This document shows positions 1 to 5,394 of a stretch of 6,309 bases of DNA, one piece after another (within the stretch, counting starts at the first letter, position 1; every line of letters begins with the position of its first letter). A program made the translations under genes and the position numbers. This DNA is from Clostridiales bacterium UBA6363 (GTDB taxonomy: Bacteria > Bacillota > Clostridia > UBA1381), in assembly GCA_002438865.1 (NCBI GenBank), contig DJRJ01000028.1, forward strand, positions 1-6,309, read 5' to 3'. The notes beneath the pieces are model-generated. The model searched no databases. It was not told the DNA's origin and saw only the letters and a program-made list of their open reading frames with translations.

Positions 1-570
1 CACGCCTGCCAGGAGGAGCTGAAAATGATTTTGGCGCTTACAAAGCCGAAATTCTTCATTCCCGTTCACGGTGAGCATCGTCATCTTGTTCTGCATAAGG
101 AGCTTGCCGAAAAAATGGGTATGCCGGGAAAAAATGTTTTTGTTCTCGGAAACGGCTCTGTTCTTGAAATGGACAGAGAGTCGGCGTCTATTGCCGGCAG
201 TGTGCCGGCAGGCAAGATACTCGTAGACGGATTGGGCGTCGGCGACGTTGGAAATATCGTTCTTCGTGACCGTAAGCATCTGTCGCAGGACGGACTTATT
301 ATCGTTGTCGTTACAATTTCGCACGAGGATGGTAAAATGGTGTCACGCCCCGATGTTATTTCGAGAGGATTTGTTTATGTGCGTGAAGCCGAACGGCTTA
401 TCGACGGCGTAAAAAATGTTGCGGCGGAAAGTATGGAAAGCTGTCTTTCGAGCGGCAGAGCCGTAGACTGGGCAACACTTAAGAGCAGTCTTAAAAATTC
501 GGTTGCACACTATATTTACGAGCAGACAAAGCGTAATCCTATGATTTTGCCTATAATCGAAGAAATATAA
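1..570 (+). CDS. rnj: Ribonuclease J, C-terminal part (5' end outside window)
   Basis: RNase J is a cytoplasmic metallo-beta-lactamase/beta-CASP ribonuclease with endo- and 5'-3' exonuclease activity that acts in mRNA decay and rRNA maturation. The reading frame is open from base 1 (HACQEELKM...), so the gene begins upstream and 189 residues are visible. H1 fits the beta-CASP 'SGHA' histidine and H23 in PVHGE (residues 21-25) is the next one, 22 residues on, as in Firmicute RNase J. Residues up to about 80 complete the beta-lactamase core (VLGNGSVLE, GKILVDGLGVGDVGN). The rest is the C-terminal domain, with the family signature SRPDVISRGFVYVREAE at about 111-127. If residue 1 aligns near position 368 of B. 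subtilis RNase J1, the full protein would be about 556 residues, the usual length. The ATG at base 25 is internal, not the gene start. A strong terminator follows immediately. J1 and J2 cannot be told apart from this part. Confidence 0.9.
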   Translation, partial: HACQEELKMILALTKPKFFIPVHGEHRHLVLHKELAEKMGMPGKNVFVLGNGSVLEMDRESASIAGSVPAGKILVDGLGVGDVGNIVLRDRKHLSQDGLIIVVVTISHEDGKMVSRPDVISRGFVYVREAERLIDGVKNVAAESMESCLSSGRAVDWATLKSSLKNSVAHYIYEQTKRNPMILPIIEEI

Positions 571-607
571 AAAATATCCGACAGCATGGTGCTGTCGGAT
601 ATTTTTT
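571..607 (+). terminator. Rho-independent terminator of the RNase J gene
   Basis: A perfect 15-bp inverted repeat (571-585 with 591-605) surrounds the 5-base loop ATGGT and starts directly after the stop codon. The core is CCGACAGC/GCTGTCGG, flanked by A-rich and T-rich arms, so the hairpin runs into a T tract at 602-607. It separates the RNase J transcript from the next promoter. Confidence 0.93.
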
Positions 608-609
608 CA

Positions 610-622
610 CGAAAAATTTTCG
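610..622. promoter_or_regulatory. 13-bp palindrome upstream of promoter, possible operator or UP-like element
   Basis: CGAAAA-A-TTTTCG is a perfect palindrome centred on base 616. It lies between the RNase J terminator and the -35 box at 635. It could be a repressor or activator site for the downstream beta-helix gene, or simply an AT-rich upstream element that helps RNA polymerase bind. Its symmetry is seen directly; a regulatory role is inference. Confidence 0.3.
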
Positions 623-634
623 CTGTAACTGCTG

Positions 635-663
635 TTGACACTTTTATTGCGCTCTGATACAAT
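635..663 (+). promoter_or_regulatory. Sigma-A type promoter with extended -10 for the beta-helix gene
   Basis: A consensus -35 box TTGACA (635-640) is followed by a 17-base spacer and the -10 box TACAAT (658-663). TGa (655-657) immediately before the -10 makes it an extended -10 promoter. Transcription should start near base 670, giving a leader of about 25 bases before the ATG at 695. The position, just after the RNase J terminator, marks the start of an independent transcription unit. Confidence 0.88.
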
Positions 664-682
664 TATTTTAACAAATTAAGAC

Positions 683-689
683 GAGGTGA
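683..689 (+). promoter_or_regulatory. Ribosome binding site that decides the start of the beta-helix gene
   Basis: GAGGTGA (683-689) is a good Shine-Dalgarno sequence 5 bases before the ATG at 695. The in-frame GTG at 686 lies inside this motif and has no ribosome binding site of its own, so ATG 695 is the better start. Confidence 0.8.
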
Positions 690-694
690 AAACC

Positions 695-1999
695 ATGTAC
701 GAAAATTATATTTTTGCAAACTCACCGGATATTTGCGGTGTGACGGATTCACAAACAATACAGAACGCAATAAACAAAGCGGTTGAAAGCGGAGTGCGTG
801 AGGTACTGATACCTCGTATGTGCGCACGTACGGGACTTGATTACTGGGAAATAGATAAAGCAATTCTCCTCCCGTCCGATATAACGATCGTGCTTGATAA
901 CTGCCGTCTGCGGCTTAAAAACGACATATATGATAACATTTTCAGAAATGAAAATATGTTTACCGAAAACTGCACCGAGCCGGAGAGTAAACAGCATAAT
1001 ATCCGAATAATAGGCAGAGGAAATGCCACGCTTGACGGCGGCGAAAAAAATGATTTGTGGGAATGGAACAGCGAACAGGACGGCAGACCGAATATCAGGC
1101 TGAACAACCTTATATTTCTGCACAATATCACGGAATATGAACTTACGGGATTTTCGTGCATCAATATGCGTCACTGGGCAATCAATCAGCTGTATTGCTC
1201 AAACGGACACGTAAGCAATATACATTTTAACTACGGTACGCACCATAATAACCAGGACGGCGTTAATGTACGGTGCGGCTGTCATAATATCATAATCGAG
1301 AACATTACGGGACTTACCGGCGATGACGTTGTTGCGCTGACGGCTTTCCCGCAGAAATTCGAGAAAGATTATGCAGTCGGGGGAGAACTGCCCGACATTC
1401 ACCATATCACAGTCAGAAATGTAATGGCGCACACACGGCAGACGGTTGTTGCTCTGCGTAATTGTGACGGGGCAAAAATACACGATATTTATATAGAGAA
1501 CATCATCGAAACGGAGGGTAGTCTGGGAGCGTGGGGAGTAGTGCGCCTGGGCGAAAATAACTATTATCTGGAACGCCCGGCTGTTTTGGGTGAAACGTAT
1601 AATATTAATGTGCGAGGTGTGTATTCGCTCTCACGAGGTACAGTTTATCTGGGCGGTGCGCTGTCCGATTCCTCAATCAGCGATGTATACGCCGGAGGCG
1701 ATACTATGCACGCCGTAACCACATTCTATGAAGAATTCAGTGCCGAATGGGCAAACAATGCAAAAGGATACCCCGGTGTGTCGATGAAAAACGTTCTTTT
1801 TAATAATATACATTATAACGGTGCGGCAAAGCATGATGAGGAATTGGTAGGCTTTCCGGGTGATACGGGATGTACGCTCGATTTCCGGCTTATGCGTGAG
1901 GAACATACGCTTGAAAATGTTGTTTTCCGCAATATTTTCGCACGTGAAAACGCACCTCTTTGCCTTTGCAAAGAGGGTTTGACGCTCGATATAAAGTAA
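695..1999 (+). CDS. GH28-like right-handed parallel beta-helix protein (polygalacturonase fold)
   Basis: This is a 434-residue protein of the pectate-lyase/polygalacturonase beta-helix type. GH28 enzymes hydrolyse galacturonan or rhamnogalacturonan linkages. The N-terminus has the family-typical start (DSQTIQNAINKAVESG, then VLIP), where the helix cap is built. The middle consists of short beta-strand coils such as IRIIGRGNATLDGG, HNIIIENITGL and IHDIYIENI. NQDG (186-189) and GDD (209-211) match GH28 motifs NTDG and GDD, and D188-D210 spacing (22) is close to the 21 of fungal polygalacturonases, so D188, D210 and D211 are likely catalytic acids. The canonical GHG and RIK motifs are not visible; the corresponding stretches read TRQTVVAL (247-254) and GVVRLGE. 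No signal peptide is seen, so it probably acts in the cytoplasm on imported oligosaccharides, or it is not a hydrolase. It has its own promoter and no sugar-transport neighbours in the window. Fold call is firm; substrate is unknown. Confidence 0.82.
   Translation: MYENYIFANSPDICGVTDSQTIQNAINKAVESGVREVLIPRMCARTGLDYWEIDKAILLPSDITIVLDNCRLRLKNDIYDNIFRNENMFTENCTEPESKQHNIRIIGRGNATLDGGEKNDLWEWNSEQDGRPNIRLNNLIFLHNITEYELTGFSCINMRHWAINQLYCSNGHVSNIHFNYGTHHNNQDGVNVRCGCHNIIIENITGLTGDDVVALTAFPQKFEKDYAVGGELPDIHHITVRNVMAHTRQTVVALRNCDGAKIHDIYIENIIETEGSLGAWGVVRLGENNYYLERPAVLGETYNINVRGVYSLSRGTVYLGGALSDSSISDVYAGGDTMHAVTTFYEEFSAEWANNAKGYPGVSMKNVLFNNIHYNGAAKHDEELVGFPGDTGCTLDFRLMREEHTLENVVFRNIFARENAPLCLCKEGLTLDIK
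1955..1976 (+). other. Intragenic hairpin near the 3' end of the beta-helix gene
   Basis: CCTCTTTGC (1955-1963) and GCAAAGAGG (1968-1976) form a perfect 9-bp stem with loop CTTT, inside the coding sequence 21 bases before the stop codon. Only three Ts follow, so it is a poor terminator by itself. It is the first of three hairpins at this 3' end and may protect the mRNA from 3' exonucleases. Confidence 0.5.
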
Positions 2000-2017
2000 A
2001 AAAAGTGATATAAAACA

Positions 2018-2040
2018 GATAAACCGCTTTGCGGTTTGTC
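2018..2040. repeat. Small hairpin between the convergent genes
   Basis: AAACCGC (2021-2027) pairs with GCGGTTT (2031-2037) around a TTT loop, and G-T wobble plus two further pairs can extend the stem to 2018/2040. No T tract follows on either side, so it is not a terminator by itself. It lies just before the main terminator and could assist it or stabilise the 3' end. Confidence 0.5.
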
Positions 2041-2043
2041 AGC

Positions 2044-2080
2044 AAATTAAAAAGAGGGGGTAAACCCCTCTTTTTAATTT
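2044..2080. terminator. Bidirectional terminator shared by the beta-helix gene and ldh
   Basis: A perfect 16-bp stem pairs 2044-2059 with 2065-2080 around the loop GTAAA. The GC part is GAGGGG/CCCCTC, and the outer arms are A-rich on one side and T-rich on the other, so the RNA hairpin ends in a U-rich arm in both directions. On the minus strand the stem overlaps the ldh stop codon (2079-2081) by two bases, so termination begins right at the end of translation. Confidence 0.9.
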
Positions 2081-3020
2081 ATATTTCAAGCTGTGAAATA
2101 TATTCTTTCATTGTTTCGGCGCTGTTTATAAGTCCTTTCATTTCCGAATCGGAAAACGGAACATACGGTATATGCTGTATCCCCGAACCGGAAAGCTTTG
2201 CGGGAACACTCAGCGCAGTGCCGTTTATCCCATATTCGCCCTCAAGTATGCTTGAAACGGTCAGTATCGAATTTTCCTCACCGGCAATACATTCCGTTAT
2301 GCGTGCCACGGCGAGTGCAATTGCGTAATACGTTGCGCCCTTTTTCTCTATAATTTCATAGGCGGCGTCCTTTACACGTGCGTGCATTTCTTCACGTGCC
2401 GCTTTTGAGCAGAGTCCTGTCTGATGCTCGTAATCATCGAGCGGTATGCCCGAAATGTTCGATATGCTCCATGCCGCAACCTCGCTGTCGCCGTGTTCAC
2501 CGATAATAAAGGTGTGGCAGTTTCGGGCGTCAACGTGCGTGTGTGTGCTGAGCATATATTTAAGACGTGACGTGTCAAGCACCGTTCCCGATCCTATAAC
2601 CTGATTTTTCGGCAGTCCCGAAAGCTTCCAGGTTACGTATGTCAGAATATCCACGGGATTGGAAACTGTAAGCAGAATAATGTCATCGGGGGCGTATTTC
2701 ATAATCTCCGTCACAATGCTTTTTAAAATACTCGTGTTTTTCTTCAATAAATCCAGGCGTGTTTCGCCGACCTTTTGATTTGCACCGGCGGTGATTATAA
2801 CAATATCCGCATCGGAACATTCCTCATATCCGCCGCTTTTAACGGTTACGGGACGTACAAACGATACTCCGTGCGACATGTCCATGGCGTCGCCCTCCGC
2901 CTTGTCACGGTCAATATCTATTATTACTATGTTGCTGAACAAACCTCCGCACATTATTGTATATGCCGTTGTCGAGCCGACAAATCCGCTGCCTACTATT
3001 ACAATTTTTCCTCGAAACAT
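2079..3020 (-). CDS. ldh: L-lactate dehydrogenase
   Basis: This 313-residue cytoplasmic enzyme reduces pyruvate to L-lactate with NADH and so recycles NAD+ during fermentation. The Rossmann motif GSGFVG is at 10-15, and D35 at the end of the second strand favours NAD over NADP. The substrate loop AGANQKVGETRLDLL (78-92) carries Gln82, the residue that marks lactate rather than malate dehydrogenases, and Arg88. Catalytic residues are Asp149 and Arg152 (LDTSRL) and His176 (IGEHGDSE, 173-180), equivalent to D168, R171 and H195 in standard numbering. Thr230 in KGATYYAIALA also matches the family. At the fructose-1,6-bisphosphate site, His169 (H188) is kept but position 173 is Lys154 instead of the usual Arg. 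ATG 3020 is preceded by AGGAG nine bases away. The gene is a single unit, divergent from yebC and convergent with the beta-helix gene. No clear Rex operator is visible upstream. Confidence 0.95.
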   Translation of the reverse strand: MFRGKIVIVGSGFVGSTTAYTIMCGGLFSNIVIIDIDRDKAEGDAMDMSHGVSFVRPVTVKSGGYEECSDADIVIITAGANQKVGETRLDLLKKNTSILKSIVTEIMKYAPDDIILLTVSNPVDILTYVTWKLSGLPKNQVIGSGTVLDTSRLKYMLSTHTHVDARNCHTFIIGEHGDSEVAAWSISNISGIPLDDYEHQTGLCSKAAREEMHARVKDAAYEIIEKKGATYYAIALAVARITECIAGEENSILTVSSILEGEYGINGTALSVPAKLSGSGIQHIPYVPFSDSEMKGLINSAETMKEYISQLEI

Positions 3021-3043
3021 AATTTACAACTCCTCGTGTTTTT

Positions 3044-3072
3044 TTTATATAGTATCTGTTTGTGTGCGTAAA
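3044..3072 (-). promoter_or_regulatory. Possible ldh promoter
   Basis: Reading the minus strand, TTTACG (3072-3067) and TATAAA (3049-3044) are separated by 17 bases. Transcription would start near 3037-3038, giving a very short leader that begins almost at the ribosome binding site. An overlapping alternative -10, TACTAT (3054-3049), has no good -35. A run of eight As follows the -10 on the coding strand. The assignment is tentative. Confidence 0.35.
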
Positions 3073-3106
3073 ATATTACGGCTCTTAAAAAAATTGCGAA
3101 AAAAAC

Positions 3107-3135
3107 TTGAAAAATGTATCGGGATATGATAGAAT
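3107..3135 (+). promoter_or_regulatory. Sigma-A type promoter with extended -10 for yebC
   Basis: TTGAAA (3107-3112), a 17-base spacer and TAGAAT (3130-3135) form a good promoter, with TGa (3127-3129) as extended -10. An A-rich stretch (3087-3105) upstream could act as an UP element. Transcription should begin near 3142. The leader of about 29 bases carries the ribosome binding site AAAGGAG (3155-3161), nine bases before the ATG. Confidence 0.8.
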
Positions 3136-3170
3136 AATAAGTTGTAAATCAGATAAAGGAGAAATTTGTT

Positions 3171-3908
3171 ATGTCAGGACATTCAAAATGGAGTACGATT
3201 AAGCGCAAAAAAGGCGCAAACGACCAGCAGAGAGCAAAAATATTTACCAAGATAGCCCGTGAAATTATAGTTGCGGTTAAAGCAGGCGGCCCTGACCCGA
3301 ATAATAATTCAAGCTTAAAGGACGTTATTGCAAAAGCACGTGCAAATAATATGCCGAATGATAATATCAACCGCACAATCAAAAAAGCGGCAGGATCGGG
3401 TGATGGCGACAATTACGAAAGCATCACTTATGAGGGATACGGACCCGCAGGCGTTGCCGTAATAGTCGAAACGCTTACGGATAACAGAAACAGAACGGCG
3501 GCAGATGTGAGAGCGGCGTTTTCAAAATACGGCGGAAATATGGGACAGAGCGGCTGCGTAAGCTTTATGTTTGACCGCAAGGGTGTTATTGTTATAGAGG
3601 ACGAGGACGGAAACATAGACGAGGACGAAATAACTATGGACGCACTCGAAGCAGGCGCTGAAGATATTTCCGTAGAGGACGGAATAATAGAGATAACAAC
3701 CGACCCGGACGATATGGGAAGCGTTCGTGAAAATCTGGAGGGTAAGTATACGATTTCGTCGGCGGAGGTAAGTATGATTCCGCAGACAACAACCGATCTT
3801 ACCGATGAAGAACAGATTAAGAATATGCAAAGACTCCTCGATAAACTTGAGGATAATGATGATGTTCAGGACGTATACCATTCGTGGAATATGCCGGACG
3901 AAGAATAA
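3171..3908 (+). CDS. yebC: YebC/TACO1 family protein
   Basis: This 245-residue cytoplasmic protein belongs to the YebC/PmpR/TACO1 family. The family was long annotated as transcriptional regulators; more recent work on bacterial and mitochondrial members supports a ribosome-associated role in translating difficult, proline-rich stretches. Length is as expected. The N-terminal signature MSGHSKWSTIKRKKGA (1-16) and AKIFTKIAREI (22-32) are diagnostic. YEGYGPAGVAVIVE (87-100) and TDNRNRTAADVRAAFSKYGG (103-122) are the other conserved blocks, the latter a basic and likely RNA-binding surface. A very acidic stretch follows at 143-153 (EDEDGNIDEDE), and the C-terminus closes with DVYHSWNMPDEE. The gene has its own strong promoter and ribosome binding site. 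The MATE gene follows 82 bases after the stop, beyond a hairpin. Whether it belongs to the YebC or the YebC2 (YeeI-like) group cannot be settled by eye. Confidence 0.95.
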   Translation: MSGHSKWSTIKRKKGANDQQRAKIFTKIAREIIVAVKAGGPDPNNNSSLKDVIAKARANNMPNDNINRTIKKAAGSGDGDNYESITYEGYGPAGVAVIVETLTDNRNRTAADVRAAFSKYGGNMGQSGCVSFMFDRKGVIVIEDEDGNIDEDEITMDALEAGAEDISVEDGIIEITTDPDDMGSVRENLEGKYTISSAEVSMIPQTTTDLTDEEQIKNMQRLLDKLEDNDDVQDVYHSWNMPDEE

Positions 3909-3922
3909 GCAATAAACGAAGA

Positions 3923-3957
3923 AGGCTGCTGTATATTAAGTACAGCACCCTCTTTTT
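3923..3957 (+). terminator. Terminator or attenuator between yebC and the MATE gene
   Basis: TGCTGTA (3927-3933) pairs with TACAGCA (3941-3947) around a 7-base loop. After a C/C mismatch the stem continues with AGG/CCT (3923-3925 with 3949-3951), and CTTTTT follows at 3952-3957. This is weaker than the other terminators in the window. Because no promoter is evident before the MATE gene, partial read-through is likely. Confidence 0.7.
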
Positions 3958-3990
3958 ATCTTAGAAAACAACAAAAACGGAGATTTTTTT

Positions 3991-5343
3991 ATGGAACAGG
4001 TTAGAGAAAACAAAATGGGTGTAATGCCTATCGGAAAGCTTCTGATTTCGATGTCACTTCCGATGATGATTTCAATGCTTGTGCAGGCATTGTATAATAT
4101 AGTGGACAGTATATATGTTGCACGCCTTTCGGAAGATGCGCTTACGGCGGTATCGCTTGCGTTTCCGATGCAGAACCTTATGATAGCGGCGGCGGTCGGA
4201 CTGGGCGTGGGAATAAATGCGCTCCTGTCGAGGTCTTTGGGCGAGAAGAATTACGAAAATGCGAACAGGGCGGCTGTAAACGGGATATTTCTTGAGCTTA
4301 TAGCCTGTGCGGTGTTTATGATACTGGGACTTACCGTTACACGTGTGTTTTACACGGCACAGGTAGGCAGCGGCGAGATAACCGATATGGGCGTAGAATA
4401 TCTGCGTATTGTATTGCTTGTGTCTGTCGGCGTTTTCTGCCAGGTAGGCTTTGAAAGGCTTCTGCAGGCAACGGGAAAAACGATATTCGCAATGATAACG
4501 CAGTGCATAGGCGCAGTTATAAACATAATACTTGACCCGATACTTATTTTCGGTCTGCTCGGCGCACCTAAAATGGGTATTGCCGGAGCGGCGATTGCTA
4601 CGGTAATAGGTCAGATATGTGCGGCGATTGCGGCGGCGGTGATAAATATAAAGCTTAATACCGATATACATATATCGTTTAAGAAATTCCGTCCTGACGG
4701 AACTATTATAAAGCATATTCTTTCCGTCGGAATACCGTCAATGATTATGCAGTCGATAGGCTCGGTTATGACGTTCGGTATGAACAAAATCCTTAACGGA
4801 TTTTCGTCAACAGCTGTTGCGGTATTCGGCGTGTATTTCAAACTTAACAGCTTTGTGTTTATGCCCGTGTTCGGACTTAATAACGGAATGGTGCCGATAA
4901 TCGCATACAATTACGGTGCGCACAAGAGAAAGCGTATTACCGAAACAATAAGACACAGCGTGATTTATGCCGTTGCGCTTATGGTAATCGGCTTGCTGTT
5001 GTTTATGTTTATACCGGACAAACTCCTTATGCTGTTTAAAGCGTCGGAGAATATGCAGGCAATAGGCGTTGTTGCTTTAAGAATAATATGCATAAGTTTC
5101 CCGTTTGCAGGAGTTTGTATAGTGTTCTCGTCAGTATTCCAGGCGCTCGGACACGGTATATTGAGTATGTTTGTATCAATCACACGTCAGCTGATAATCC
5201 TTTTGCCGTCGGCATATCTGCTGTCGCTTTTGGGCAGTGTTGATTTGGTGTGGTGGTCGTTCTGTATTGCGGAAATTGCATCGATTACAATGTCGGTTGC
5301 TTTCTATATACGCACGTACAACAAAATAATAAAACCGTTGTGA
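3991..5343 (+). CDS. MATE family efflux transporter
   Basis: This 450-residue inner-membrane protein has the layout of a 12-helix MATE transporter, which exports cationic drugs, metabolites or toxins in exchange for Na+ or H+. Helices lie roughly at 16-36, 50-77, 95-120, 135-157, 165-190, 193-220, 240-268, 275-302, 320-343, 356-386, 390-414 and 418-440, in two halves of six. Conserved features are VQALYNIVDSIYVARL (31-46), the LGVGINALLSRSLGEK loop (71-86), ERLLQATGKT (155-164), LDPILIFG (181-188), GIAGAAIATVIGQ (196-208) and IAYNYGAHKRKR (304-315) at the matching loop of the second half. There is no signal peptide, as is normal. GGAG (3979-3982) lies eight bases before ATG 3991. Substrate and coupling ion cannot be read from the sequence. 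It probably shares transcription with yebC, and no dedicated regulator gene is adjacent. Confidence 0.95.
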   Translation: MEQVRENKMGVMPIGKLLISMSLPMMISMLVQALYNIVDSIYVARLSEDALTAVSLAFPMQNLMIAAAVGLGVGINALLSRSLGEKNYENANRAAVNGIFLELIACAVFMILGLTVTRVFYTAQVGSGEITDMGVEYLRIVLLVSVGVFCQVGFERLLQATGKTIFAMITQCIGAVINIILDPILIFGLLGAPKMGIAGAAIATVIGQICAAIAAAVINIKLNTDIHISFKKFRPDGTIIKHILSVGIPSMIMQSIGSVMTFGMNKILNGFSSTAVAVFGVYFKLNSFVFMPVFGLNNGMVPIIAYNYGAHKRKRITETIRHSVIYAVALMVIGLLLFMFIPDKLLMLFKASENMQAIGVVALRIICISFPFAGVCIVFSSVFQALGHGILSMFVSITRQLIILLPSAYLLSLLGSVDLVWWSFCIAEIASITMSVAFYIRTYNKIIKPL

Positions 5344-5355
5344 TTTTGCACATAA

Positions 5356-5387
5356 AAAACGGCAGTCGATTTTTCGGCTGCCGTTTT
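5356..5387. terminator. Bidirectional terminator shared by the MATE gene and the stalk/DUF4829 gene
   Basis: AAAACGGCAG (5356-5365) pairs with CTGCCGTTTT (5378-5387). The stem can continue through TCGA/TCGG (5366-5369 with 5374-5377, one wobble) to a TTTT loop. On the plus strand it ends in TTTT with further Ts after GG; on the minus strand it ends in TTTTTT (complement of 5354-5359). It lies 12 bases after the MATE stop and 7 bases beyond the stop of the opposing gene. Confidence 0.9.
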
Positions 5388-5394
5388 GGTATTT

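Noticed and set aside
686..694. GTG at 686 as the start of the beta-helix gene
   Set aside because: The GTG is part of the ribosome binding site GAGGTGA, which is correctly placed for ATG 695.
749..1174. Antisense open frames inside the beta-helix gene
   Set aside because: Two overlap each other in different frames, neither resembles a known protein, and the sense gene explains the sequence.
2079..3020. Malate dehydrogenase instead of lactate dehydrogenase
   Set aside because: The substrate loop carries Gln82 where malate dehydrogenases have Arg.
3021..3106. Rex (redox) operator controlling ldh
   Set aside because: No TTGTTAA-type half-sites with proper symmetry are present in the upstream region.
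4072..4716. Long open frame (214 codons) antisense to the MATE gene
   Set aside because: Its product is rich in Arg, Tyr and His with no recognisable domain, no ribosome binding site was seen, and it lies fully inside a clear transporter gene. It reflects codon bias of the sense strand.
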